From: Bacteroidales bacterium
GTDB taxonomy: Bacteria > Bacteroidota > Bacteroidia > Bacteroidales > P3
DNA: 64,000 nucleotides
Reading direction: 5' to 3'
Assembly (NCBI GenBank): GCA_017483575.1
Contig: JAFUWF010000030.1
Coordinates: forward strand, 19,421 to 83,420
The notes beneath the pieces were generated by a model. The model made no database searches, was not told where the DNA came from, and saw only the letters and a list, made by a program, of their open reading frames with translations. Shown here in pieces: positions 34,731 to 43,201 of the stretch; the first letter of the stretch is position 1; each line of letters begins with the position of its first letter. The position numbers and the translations under genes are program-made.

Positions 34731-35225
34731 ATGAAAAAAATCCTCCTCCTCATCGCCGCCCTCTGCATGGGCAACGCCATCATGGCCCAAAACGCCACCC
34801 TCCCGCAGAACATCACCCTCCGCACCATCGACGGACAGACCGTCCAGTCCTCCGTCATCCAGAATGGCGGCCGCCCCGTCATCATCTCCTTCTGGGCCAC
34901 ATGGTGCAAACCCTGCAACCGCGAACTCAACAACATCAAGGAAGTCTACGAAGAATGGCAGGAAGAAACCGGCGTCAAAATCGTAGCCGTCTCCATCGAC
35001 GACGCACGCTCCGCCGCTCGCGTCAAACCCCATGCCGAAGGCAACGACTGGCCCTACGAGGTCTACCTCGACCAGAACTCCGACCTCAAACGCGCCATGG
35101 GCGTCGTCAACGTCCCCCACACCTTCGTCATCAACGGCGAAGGCGAAATCGTCTGGCAACACACAGGCTATCAGGACGGCGGCGAAGAAGAACTCATCGA
35201 ACACGTCCGCCAACTCCTCAAATAA
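34731..35225 (+). CDS. Periplasmic TlpA-like thioredoxin-family protein
   Basis: A 164-residue protein with signal peptide MKKILLLIAALCMGNAIMAQ. The thioredoxin fold has the redox motif WATWCKPCNREL and the cis-Pro region VPHTFVING. It probably reduces disulfides in periplasmic or outer-membrane client proteins. It is 21 bp after the polyprenyl synthase gene. Other thiol-dependent secreted candidates (Omp28-like with CSNC) lie downstream. Confidence 0.92.
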   Translation: MKKILLLIAALCMGNAIMAQNATLPQNITLRTIDGQTVQSSVIQNGGRPVIISFWATWCKPCNRELNNIKEVYEEWQEETGVKIVAVSIDDARSAARVKPHAEGNDWPYEVYLDQNSDLKRAMGVVNVPHTFVINGEGEIVWQHTGYQDGGEEELIEHVRQLLK

Positions 35226-35295
35226 CCCTCCTCCCCCTCCCTTCCCACAGCGCACAAAACCCTGTCCGACAGCCCCCAAATTCGACCCAAGTCAT

Positions 35296-35428
35296 ATAGT
35301 ATTCATATACTTCCCATATAGTATTCATATACCATATATAAATACTATATGGGAAGTATATGTATACTATATGTATACTATATAAGAACAGTCGAACAAA
35401 ACACCTCTCAAAACCCTCTTTGGGACAA
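35296..35428. repeat. Palindromic repeat element, copy 2 (inverted)
   Basis: Tandem words TAGTATTCATATACTTCCCA are followed by their complement (ATACTATATGGGAAGTATAT...). The right outer end AGAACAGTCGAAC (35385-35397), followed by CAAAACACCTCTC...CTTTGGGAC, is the reverse complement-like match of the left end of the copy at 25301. It lies in the 292-bp gap upstream of the DUF6029 gene; the rest of that gap is a C-rich stretch (35226-35295) and the promoter. Confidence 0.75.
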
Positions 35429-35434
35429 ATATAT

Positions 35435-35466
35435 TTTGTCTAATTCAAAAAAAAATACTATCTTTG
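35435..35466 (+). promoter_or_regulatory. DUF6029 gene promoter
   Basis: -33 TTTG at 35435-35438, 20 bp spacer, -7 TATCTTTG at 35459-35466. It supports the start at 35518 over the ATG at 35464, which lies within the -7 box. Confidence 0.75.
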
Positions 35467-35517
35467 CATTTTAAATTTGAAAATAAAATATTATATCATT
35501 CAGTGATTGATAATCTT

Positions 35518-37185
35518 ATGAAAAGGAAGAAAGTATTAGCATTGACGCTCTTCGCCGCCATGGCGGCGGCAGCGCAGGGACAGGGGTTGCTGGGTGGCCA
35601 TGTGACGGGCAACGTGCAGCTGGACGGCCAGATGAGCAGCGCCGACAGTACCATCGGGGCACAGGACGTGCCGGAGAAGCTGTTGCTGAACGCCCGTGCC
35701 GACATTCTGTACACCAACGGCGACTTCAGTGCCGGCCTGCGATTCGAGATGTACCAGAACCCGTTGCTGGGCTTCGACGCCCGCTACAAGGGCCAGGGCC
35801 TGGCCAACTACTTCGTGGCCTACAACGGCGAGCGCCTCAGTGTGACGGCCGGCAACTTCTACGAGCAGTTCGGTTCCGGCATGATCCTCCGCGCGTATGA
35901 GGACCGCTACCTGGGCTTGGACAACTCGCTCTTCGGACTGAATGTGCAGTACCGTCCCGTGGACGGCGTCACCCTCAAGGCCTTGGCCGGCAAGCAGCGC
36001 ATCTTCTGGGAATACGGCGACGGCCTGGTGCGGGGCGTGGATGCCGAGGTGAACCTCGGAAGCCTGGTGAAAGCCATCGGCGAGAGCAAGTTCCGCGCCA
36101 CCCTGGGTGCCGGATTCGTAAGCAAATACGAGGACGACGAGGCCGTTCCCGCGGCCGCGAACCCCGAGATGCGGCTCAACCTGCCGCTGAATGTCGGCGC
36201 CGCCTCCTTCCGTGCCGACCTGGGCTACGGCAACTGGAGCCTCCAGGCCGAGTACGTGCGCAAGGGCCAGGACCCCAGCGCCATGAACGGATACATCTAC
36301 CGCCCCGGCGAAGCCCTGCTGCTGGGCCTCACCTACTCGCAGCGCGGCTTCAGCGCTAGCCTGCAGGCCAAGCGGATTGACAACATGGGATTCAAGAGCG
36401 TGCGCTCGCAGAGCGGTGAGATGCTCTACATCAACTACCTGCCGGCCATCACGAAGAACCATACCTATGCCTTCCTCTCCATGTATCCGTATGCCACGCA
36501 GGTAAACGGCGAGCAGGGCGTGCAGGCCGACGTGATGTACAAAATCAAGAAAGGGACCCTCCTCGGTGGCAAGTACGGCACCGACGTGCACCTGAACAGT
36601 TCCGTCGTCATGGGCCTGGACACCACCGTCACCGGCGGCGCCGGCACCGAGGGCTACGACGTGGCCGGCGGCCTGGGCCAGACGCTCTACGGCGACGTAT
36701 CCGTCGAGGTGGCCAAGAAGCTCAGCAAAAATGTCAAAGCCACCGTCACCTACGCCTACCAGGTGTTCAACCCCGTGGTGGAGAACGAACCCGGCAGCCT
36801 GCACCACAACAACATCGCCGTGGCCGACGTCTCCTGGAAGGTCAACAAGAAACACTCCCTGCGTTTCGAAGCCGAATGGATGGGCAGCGACAGCCACTAC
36901 GATGCCAACGATCCCGAGCACAACGACCGCCGCGCCGGCGACTGGGTGATGGGCCTGGTGGAGTGGAACATCGGCACGCACTGGTTCATCTCCGCCAGCG
37001 ACCAGTACGCCTACAACGACGGCACCGGCAACTACCCGAGCGTGGCCGTGGGCTACACCCGTGGCGCCACCCGTCTGCAGGTGGGCTACGGCAAACAGCG
37101 CGAAGGCCTCCTGTGCATCGGCGGCGTGTGCCGTACGGTTCCTGCCAGCAACGGACTGACGTTCAGCCTGACCACAAGTTTCTGA
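35518..37185 (+). CDS. DUF6029-family outer-membrane protein
   Basis: The signal peptide MKRKKVLALTLFAAMAAAAQ is cut before GQGLLGG. The 555-residue mature protein alternates short beta strands with aromatic girdle residues and ends in SNGLTFSLTTSF with a terminal Phe, as in beta-barrels. Sequence blocks such as LLGFDARYKGQGLANYFVAY, GNFYEQFGSGMILRAYEDR and FWEYGDGLVRGVD fit the Bacteroidota DUF6029 family. It is probably an outer-membrane barrel of unknown cargo. The Omp28-like lipoprotein gene follows at 42 bp. Confidence 0.88.
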   Translation: MKRKKVLALTLFAAMAAAAQGQGLLGGHVTGNVQLDGQMSSADSTIGAQDVPEKLLLNARADILYTNGDFSAGLRFEMYQNPLLGFDARYKGQGLANYFVAYNGERLSVTAGNFYEQFGSGMILRAYEDRYLGLDNSLFGLNVQYRPVDGVTLKALAGKQRIFWEYGDGLVRGVDAEVNLGSLVKAIGESKFRATLGAGFVSKYEDDEAVPAAANPEMRLNLPLNVGAASFRADLGYGNWSLQAEYVRKGQDPSAMNGYIYRPGEALLLGLTYSQRGFSASLQAKRIDNMGFKSVRSQSGEMLYINYLPAITKNHTYAFLSMYPYATQVNGEQGVQADVMYKIKKGTLLGGKYGTDVHLNSSVVMGLDTTVTGGAGTEGYDVAGGLGQTLYGDVSVEVAKKLSKNVKATVTYAYQVFNPVVENEPGSLHHNNIAVADVSWKVNKKHSLRFEAEWMGSDSHYDANDPEHNDRRAGDWVMGLVEWNIGTHWFISASDQYAYNDGTGNYPSVAVGYTRGATRLQVGYGKQREGLLCIGGVCRTVPASNGLTFSLTTSF

Positions 37186-37227
37186 ACGGTGTAGTGTTTA
37201 GTATTTAGAGTTTAGAGTCAAAAGATA

Positions 37228-38058
37228 ATGATTATGAAAAAGATATTTCTCGGAATGATAGGGCTGATGGGCCTGATGGGCCTGTGGGGGTGCGACAAAA
37301 TCGACGAAAGCGAATACACAATCTACGACGGCGCCGTCGTCAGCTGGACGGCCGGCAGCCCGATAGCCAACCCCGTGCAGCGGGTCTACGTGGAGAAGTA
37401 CACCGGACCGCGTTGCAGCAACTGCCCGACAGCCGATGTCACGCTGGCCGGCATACACAACGACAACGTGGTGGTGGTCTCCATCAACCATCCCACCGGA
37501 CAAGGCATCCCCTACCCCGGCGAGCCCGACATGCGTACCGATGGCGGCACGGCCTGGGACCAATACTTCGGCATCAACGCCATACCCGCGGCCTACATCA
37601 ACCGCGACCGCAGCACCCAGTATCTGGGCGAGATGGGCAATATCGTCAGCGCCGTCAACAGCGCCCTGGCCGAGGCCCCCTCGGTGGCCCTCGAGGTGAG
37701 CGCCACGCACAGCGCCAAGGTGGACATCACGGTGGACCTGCAGTTCCTGCGTCCGTTCAGCGACGGCGTCACCCTCACGGCGGCCCTCATCGAGGACTCC
37801 CTGGTGTACAAGCAGTTGATGCCCGACAACAGCGTGGATGAGGCCTATGCCCACAACCACATGCTGCGCAAGGTCATCACCGGTTTCTGGGGTCGCGACA
37901 TCGATGGCAACGCCTCCGAAGGCGAAGCCGTCCGCGGCACGCTGAGTTTCACACCCGCCGACGACATCAACCTGGCAAACAGCCACATCGTGGTCTTCGT
38001 CAGCGACAAAGCATCGCGCAAAGTGCTGAACTGCGCCAGCTGCAGAATCAGCGAGTAG
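37228..38058 (+). CDS. Omp28-related lipoprotein
   Basis: The start is at 37228 or at the second Met 37234 (MKKIFLGMIGLMGLMGLWGC). The lipobox LWGC is near residue 22. Residues about 55-150 resemble a thioredoxin-like fold with a CxxC (VEKYTGPRCSNCPTADVTL) and cis-Pro INAIPAAYINR. The C-terminal half is an immunoglobulin-like region of the Omp28 family. Porphyromonas Omp28 is a surface lipoprotein. It is preceded by a short TTTAGAG-type tandem spacer (37189-37217). Confidence 0.85.
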   Translation: MIMKKIFLGMIGLMGLMGLWGCDKIDESEYTIYDGAVVSWTAGSPIANPVQRVYVEKYTGPRCSNCPTADVTLAGIHNDNVVVVSINHPTGQGIPYPGEPDMRTDGGTAWDQYFGINAIPAAYINRDRSTQYLGEMGNIVSAVNSALAEAPSVALEVSATHSAKVDITVDLQFLRPFSDGVTLTAALIEDSLVYKQLMPDNSVDEAYAHNHMLRKVITGFWGRDIDGNASEGEAVRGTLSFTPADDINLANSHIVVFVSDKASRKVLNCASCRISE

Positions 38059-38089
38059 CGTTTAATGATACGTGTTTAGTGCCTAAAGG

Positions 38090-41000
38090 ATGAACCGAAG
38101 GATTCTGGGACTGGCGTTGCCGAACATCATCACCAACATCACCGTGCCGTTGCTGGGCATGGTGGACACGGCGATTATGGGCCACCTGTCGAAGGAGGGC
38201 CTGGGGGCCATAGCCATCGGGGCATCGCTTTTCAACCTCATCTATTGGAACTTCGGATTCCTGCGCATGGGCACCAGCGGCATCACGGCGCAGGCCTACG
38301 GCGCCAGGCGTTGGGACGAGGCCGTGAAGACCCTCATCCGTGCCTGCACCATCGCCCTGTGCATAGCGCTGACGCTCATAGCGCTGCAATGGCCCATCGG
38401 GCTGCTGGTGCCGGTCTTCTTCGAGGGCAGCGACAAGGTGTTGTCCATGGCGCTGACCTACTTCCAGGTGCGCATCTGGGCCGCTCCCGCCACCCTGGGG
38501 CTCTATGCCATCAAGGGCTGGTTCATCGGCATGCAGGACTCCAAGACCCCCATGTGGATAGCCATCGCGCTGAACATCGTCAACATCATCTTCTCCCTGC
38601 TCTTCGTCATGGTGTTCCACTGGGACATCGCCGGCGTGGCCCTGGGCACCGTCGTGGCCCAGTACTCCGGCCTGGCGATGGGCATCGTCTTCCTGCGGAA
38701 GAAGCTGAGAGAGGAAAGTGGAAAGTGGAAAGTGGAGTGTCCTCAGCTTTCCACCTTCCACTTTCCACTTTCCACTCTTTCCAGCGTGCTGCGCTGGGAA
38801 GACATGCGCCGCTTCTTCAAGGTCAACGGCGACATCTTCCTGCGGACGGTGTGCCTGTCCGCTGTGTTCACCTTCATCACCGCCGCCGGCAGCCACATCA
38901 GCGACGAGGTGCTGGCGGTGAACAACCTGCTGATGCAGTTCTTCACCCTCTTCAGCTACATCATGGACGGCTTCGCCTACGCCGGCGAGAGCCTGGTGGG
39001 CCGCTACATCGGTGCCCGCGAGCCGAAGAACCTGCGCTCAGCGGTGCGCCTGCTCATCCTCTGGGGGCTGGTGCTGACGGTGGTCTTCACCGGAGCCTAC
39101 GCCCTGGGCGGCGAGTGGTTCCTCCGCATCTTCACCGACCAGCAGGCCGTCATCGACGCCGCCGGCGACTACCTCTTCTGGGTGCTCATCGTTCCCGTAT
39201 GCGGCTTCGCAGCCTTCCTCTTCGACGGCATCTTCATCGGCGCCACCGCCAGCCGCACCATGCGCAACGCCATGTTCGTGGCCACAGCCGCCTTCTTCGC
39301 CGTGTACTACGGGCTGAAGGCCGCCTACGCCCCCCTCGACACCCACACCTGGAACAACATCCTCTGGACTGCCTTCATGGTCTTCCTCACCCTGCGCGGC
39401 CTGCTGCAATGGTTGAGGCTCAAGAAAGATGTCTACGGACTGATCATACTCGCCCTGCTGACGTTCACCTTCGTGCCAACCCACGCCCAGACGGGCTGGA
39501 CCGATGCCTTTGCCCGGCCCAAGGTGGCCGTGGTGCTCTCCGGCGGCGGCGCCAAGGGCGTGGCCCACATCAGCGCCCTGCGCGCCATCGAGGATGCCGG
39601 CCTGCCCATCGACATCATCACAGGCACCTCCATGGGCTCCCTTATCGGCGGCCTCTACGCCATCGGCTGGAGCACCGACGAGCTGGACTCGCTGGTACGC
39701 TCGCAGGACTGGACCTTCCTCCTCACCGACCGCGTCAACCCCGAGTCCGTGGACATCGACACCCGCCGCATACAGAACACCTACGCCCTCTGGCACGCCT
39801 TCACCCCCGGCAATGCCAACCGCAATTCCGGCGCCGGATTCATCCGCGGCACCAACCTGGACCACCTCTTCGACCGTCTGCTCGAAGGCTATCTGGATTC
39901 CATCGACTTCAACACCCTGCCCATCCCCTTCGCCTGCGTGGCCACGGACGTCATCACCAATACCGAGGTCGACTTCCACTCCGGCTACCTCAAGCAGGCC
40001 ATGCGCGCCTCCATGTCCATCCCCGGCGTCTTCTCGCCCGTGCGCATGGGCGACCTCCTGCTGGTGGACGGCGGCCTGCGCAACAACTACCCCGCCGACA
40101 TCGCACGCCAGATGGGGGCCGACATCATCATCGGCGTCACCGTCCAGGGCGACACCCTCGCGGCCGACGACGTCACCGGGCCCATCGACCTCCTGATGCA
40201 GGTCATCGACATCAACTGCAAGAACAAGTACAACGACAACATAGCGATGAGCGACATCGTGATGCACGTCGACGTCAGCGGCTACTCCGCCGCCTCGTTC
40301 ACCGCCGACGCCATCGACACCCTCCTGCGCCGCGGCGCCGAGGAGGCCGCCCGCCATCGCGACGCGCTCGTCGCCCTGCGCAACGACATAGCCACCAAAC
40401 GCCCGCGTTGGAACACCCAGCGCACCGTCAGCCCCACCTCCGTCGACCAAGCGGAAAACAAACACTCCTACAAACTCACCGCCCCTCCCACCCCCCTGCT
40501 CTACAACCCCATCGTCGGCGTGGCCTTCCGCTTCGACAACGAGGAGACCGGCGCCCTGCAGATCGGGGCCCGCTTCCCGTTCAAATGGGGCATCCCGATG
40601 GAAGTCAACGGCCACCTGCGCCTCGGCAAGCGCATCCAGTTCCATGCCGAGCAGTTCCTCTACCCCCGCGGCGTCACCTCGCCCTCCCTCTCCTACACCT
40701 ACTTCCGCAACGACATCGACATCTACTCCGACGGCATCCGCAGCTACAACTCCAAGTACAACCAGCACCGCCTGAGCCTGATGCCCATCAACTCGCGTTT
40801 CCGCAACTACAAACTCCGCGCCGGTATCATCTTCGACTACTACGACTTCTTCGACCCCATCCTCTCCGCCGGCGGATCGACCATTGTGGTCGACGACTCG
40901 CGCTTCTTCTCCTACCATTTTGAATCCACCCTTTACACCGAGAACGACTACTACACCCCCACGCGCGGCATCTTCTTCATCGCCTCCTACACCTACCGCA

Positions 41001-41482
41001 CCGACAACCTGCTGACCTACATGGACAATGCCGGCATCAGCGAGGTTCGCACCATCTGGCGCAACTCCTTTGCCCTCTCGTCCGCCTTCACCCTCTCCCC
41101 CTGCCTCTTCGGAAGACTCGTCATCGCGCAGGACGACGTCCCCTACCCTTTCGCCAACGCCCTCGGATCCTACCAGAACATTGTCGACCAGCAACTTGCC
41201 TTCCCCGGCGTGCACAGCCTCACCTTCGTCGACCCCCTCTTCGTCGCCGCGCAACTGCGTCTGCAGTTCAACTTCCACAAGAACCAGTACCTCATCTTCC
41301 GCGCCGCCGCGGCTCGAAAGTCCCGCGATTTTGAGGAGCTGCTCCGCATCGAGCCCAACATCTACGGCTTCGCCATCGGCTACTGCTACAATTCCTTCCT
41401 CGGCCCCATCTCCGCCGACCTCGGCTACTCCACCCTCGCCCCGGGCCTCAACTTCTACCTCAACATCGGACATTATTTTTAA
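38090..41482 (+). CDS. Fusion: DinF-like MATE transporter + patatin-like phospholipase with outer-membrane barrel
   Basis: One uninterrupted frame of 1130 codons. Residues 1-440 are a full-length DinF-type MATE exporter (RRILGLALPNIITNITVPLL, MVDTAIMGHLSKEGLG, about 12 membrane segments). Residues 447-467 (DVYGLIILALLTFTFVPTHAQ minus its last residue count) read like a signal peptide. From about 478 follows a patatin domain: VVLSGGGAKGVAH, GTSMGSLIGG (nucleophile Ser) and DGGLRNNYPAD (catalytic Asp). The C-terminal about 350 residues form a BamA-like barrel ending NFYLNIGHYF. The two halves normally work in different membranes. A TTG at 39413 could start the second protein separately; no in-frame ATG fits. 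The MATE part also carries an in-frame repeat insert at 38714-38780. Confidence 0.85.
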   Translation: MNRRILGLALPNIITNITVPLLGMVDTAIMGHLSKEGLGAIAIGASLFNLIYWNFGFLRMGTSGITAQAYGARRWDEAVKTLIRACTIALCIALTLIALQWPIGLLVPVFFEGSDKVLSMALTYFQVRIWAAPATLGLYAIKGWFIGMQDSKTPMWIAIALNIVNIIFSLLFVMVFHWDIAGVALGTVVAQYSGLAMGIVFLRKKLREESGKWKVECPQLSTFHFPLSTLSSVLRWEDMRRFFKVNGDIFLRTVCLSAVFTFITAAGSHISDEVLAVNNLLMQFFTLFSYIMDGFAYAGESLVGRYIGAREPKNLRSAVRLLILWGLVLTVVFTGAYALGGEWFLRIFTDQQAVIDAAGDYLFWVLIVPVCGFAAFLFDGIFIGATASRTMRNAMFVATAAFFAVYYGLKAAYAPLDTHTWNNILWTAFMVFLTLRGLLQWLRLKKDVYGLIILALLTFTFVPTHAQTGWTDAFARPKVAVVLSGGGAKGVAHISALRAIEDAGLPIDIITGTSMGSLIGGLYAIGWSTDELDSLVRSQDWTFLLTDRVNPESVDIDTRRIQNTYALWHAFTPGNANRNSGAGFIRGTNLDHLFDRLLEGYLDSIDFNTLPIPFACVATDVITNTEVDFHSGYLKQAMRASMSIPGVFSPVRMGDLLLVDGGLRNNYPADIARQMGADIIIGVTVQGDTLAADDVTGPIDLLMQVIDINCKNKYNDNIAMSDIVMHVDVSGYSAASFTADAIDTLLRRGAEEAARHRDALVALRNDIATKRPRWNTQRTVSPTSVDQAENKHSYKLTAPPTPLLYNPIVGVAFRFDNEETGALQIGARFPFKWGIPMEVNGHLRLGKRIQFHAEQFLYPRGVTSPSLSYTYFRNDIDIYSDGIRSYNSKYNQHRLSLMPINSRFRNYKLRAGIIFDYYDFFDPILSAGGSTIVVDDSRFFSYHFESTLYTENDYYTPTRGIFFIASYTYRTDNLLTYMDNAGISEVRTIWRNSFALSSAFTLSPCLFGRLVIAQDDVPYPFANALGSYQNIVDQQLAFPGVHSLTFVDPLFVAAQLRLQFNFHKNQYLIFRAAAARKSRDFEELLRIEPNIYGFAIGYCYNSFLGPISADLGYSTLAPGLNFYLNIGHYF
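38714..38780. repeat. In-frame palindromic heptad repeat inside the MATE coding region
   Basis: The left arm is GAAAGTG three times plus GAG. The right arm is CTTTCCAC, CTTCCAC, TTTCCAC, TTTCCAC, its complement. It encodes ESGKWKVECPQLSTFHFPLS in the cytoplasmic linker between the two MATE halves (after FLRKKLRE, before LRWEDMRRFF). Confidence 0.85.
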
Positions 41483-41509
41483 CATCGTATCATACAAAGC
41501 ACCAACATA

Positions 41510-42142
41510 ATGAAAGCAAACGACCTCTATAACCTATTTGCACAGCAAGTGGTTGAATATCACAAGACCGACAACGTCGACGCCCCCCAGCACAACCCCT
41601 ACCCCGACGGCACCTACGAAGCCCTCCTCTGGGAGAAGTCCTGGGTGGACACCGTGCAATGGCACCTCGAGGACCTTGTTCGTCCGGACGACGTGGACCC
41701 CGTCTACGCCCTCCAACTCAAGCGCCGCATCGACCGTTCCAACCAGCACCGCACCGACCTCGTGGAACGCATCGACGACCACTACTACAGCCACTTCAAA
41801 GACATCGCCCCCCTCCCCGACGCCCGCCTCAACACCGAGACTCCCGCCTGGGCCATCGACCGCCTCTCCATCCTCGCCCTCAAGGTCTACCACTTCCAGA
41901 TCGAGGCCAACCGCGGCGACGCCGACCACCGCGCCCGCTGCCAGGCCAAGCTCGACACCCTCCTCACCCAGCGCACCGACCTCACCCTGGCCATCGACCA
42001 GCTCCTCGACGACCTCGCCGCCGGACGCCGCCAGATGAAACTCTATCGCCAGATGAAGATGTACAACGACCCCAGCCTGAACCCCATGCTGTATGGGGAA
42101 CGCGACCATAAGGGAGCGAACGCGGACAACATCAAGAAATGA
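41510..42142 (+). CDS. DUF4254-family protein
   Basis: A 210-residue soluble, helical, acidic protein: NLFAQQVVEYHKTDNVDAPQ, then LLWEKSWVDTVQWHLEDLVR, IDRSNQHRTDLVERID and AWAIDRLSILALKVYH. This fits the Bacteroidota DUF4254 family, which is typically encoded directly before a GT9 glycosyltransferase, as here with a 4-bp overlap (42139-42142). Biochemical role unknown; a link to LPS or glycan synthesis is inferred from context. Confidence 0.9.
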   Translation: MKANDLYNLFAQQVVEYHKTDNVDAPQHNPYPDGTYEALLWEKSWVDTVQWHLEDLVRPDDVDPVYALQLKRRIDRSNQHRTDLVERIDDHYYSHFKDIAPLPDARLNTETPAWAIDRLSILALKVYHFQIEANRGDADHRARCQAKLDTLLTQRTDLTLAIDQLLDDLAAGRRQMKLYRQMKMYNDPSLNPMLYGERDHKGANADNIKK

Positions 42143-43140
42143 AGCACGTCCTCGTCATCCGCCTCTCCGCCCTCGGCGACGTGGCCATCATGGTGCCGCT
42201 GGTGGAACGCTATGCCTCCGCCAACCCCAACCTGCACTTCACCGTCGCCGGACCTCCCCTGCTGCAACCGCTCTTCGAAGGCATGCCCAACGTGGAATAC
42301 CTGGGACTCAAGAAGAAACAGAGCTTCATCAAGATATACCATACCCTCCACGCCGTAGGCGCCGACACCGTCGTCGACCTCCACAAGGTGAACCGCGTAG
42401 GCTTCGCCCTCACGCTCTTGCGCCTGCGCCACCTCCTCGACTTCCACTTCCGCATCCACGCCCTCCGCAAGGGCAAGCTCTCGCGCTGGCTCTTCCTCCA
42501 CCACCTCAGAAAGACGCCCCGCCGCTCGCAGTACCTCCGCTACGACGATGTCTTCCGCCGCGCCGGACTGAAAAAAATGGAAAGCGGAAAGTGCAAAGTG
42601 GAAAGCAGGCTGCCGCGTCAGGGAAACTTCCACTTCTCAATCGGCATCGCCCCCTTCGCGCAGCACCAGGGCAAAATCTGGCCGCACGAATACACGCAGC
42701 AACTGATCAAGCTCCTCGCCGACCGCGGCTACCAGGTCCTCCTCTTCGGCAGCAAAGAGGAAGCCCCCCTCCTCGAATCCTGGACGCACCTCGAACCCTC
42801 CCTGGTCACCTCCGTGGCCGGCAAGCAGACCTTCCGCGAGGAACTGGACATCATCAAGTCGCTCACCCTCATGGTCTCCATGGACAGCGCGAACATGCAC
42901 TTCGCCTCGGCCCTCGGAGTCCCGGTGGTCAGTATCTGGGGCGCCACGCATCCCGACTTCGGTTTCTACCCCTACAACCAGCAACGCTCCAATGCCCTCT
43001 GCGCCAACCTTCCCTGCCAACCCTGCTCGGCCTTCGGCAACCGTCCCTGCCGCTTCGGCGACTACCGCTGCCTCCATGCCGTCACCCCCCAGGGCGTCCT
43101 CGAAAAAATCATCGCCCTTACAGGCCAATCTTTGCAATAA
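42139..43140 (+). CDS. Glycosyltransferase family 9 (heptosyltransferase-like)
   Basis: A GT-B fold glycosyltransferase. The N-terminal domain starts MKHVLVIRLSALGDVAIMVP with the family-typical LSALGD. The C-terminal domain has IGIAPFAQHQGKIWP, FGSKEE, and the donor-site region MVSMDSANMHFASALGVPVV and IWGATHPDFGFYP. Likely adds a sugar to the LPS core on the inner membrane face. 333 residues. The inter-domain linker (around 42571-42633) carries an in-frame repeat insert related to that in the MATE gene. Start overlaps the DUF4254 stop. Confidence 0.93.
   Translation: MKHVLVIRLSALGDVAIMVPLVERYASANPNLHFTVAGPPLLQPLFEGMPNVEYLGLKKKQSFIKIYHTLHAVGADTVVDLHKVNRVGFALTLLRLRHLLDFHFRIHALRKGKLSRWLFLHHLRKTPRRSQYLRYDDVFRRAGLKKMESGKCKVESRLPRQGNFHFSIGIAPFAQHQGKIWPHEYTQQLIKLLADRGYQVLLFGSKEEAPLLESWTHLEPSLVTSVAGKQTFREELDIIKSLTLMVSMDSANMHFASALGVPVVSIWGATHPDFGFYPYNQQRSNALCANLPCQPCSAFGNRPCRFGDYRCLHAVTPQGVLEKIIALTGQSLQ
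42571..42638. repeat. In-frame repeat insert in the GT9 gene
   Basis: Degenerate words ATGGAAAGCGGAAAGTGCAA, then GTGGAAAGC, are followed after a short loop by AACTTCCACTTCTC, partly complementary. The encoded peptide MESGKCKVES...GNFHFS matches the MATE insert ESGKWKVE...TFHFPLS. It lies in the linker between the two GT-B domains. Confidence 0.75.
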
Positions 43141-43152
43141 TACCCTTACCAT

Positions 43153-43197
43153 CTCCCCACCAACTCCCTACCAACTCCCTACCAACTCCCACCACGG
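43153..43197. repeat. 11-bp tandem spacer (CTACCAACTCC)
   Basis: CACCAACTCC, CTACCAACTCC, CTACCAACTCC, CACC follow the GT9 stop and fill the gap to the convergent DUF4105 gene. No hairpin or T-run is seen. Confidence 0.65.
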
Positions 43198-43201
43198 TAG
43201 G

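Noticed and set aside
39038-41497. 819-codon minus-strand frame opposite the MATE-patatin gene
   Set aside because: Translation is a Gly/Val/Asp/Glu-rich shadow; the plus strand carries clear catalytic motifs.
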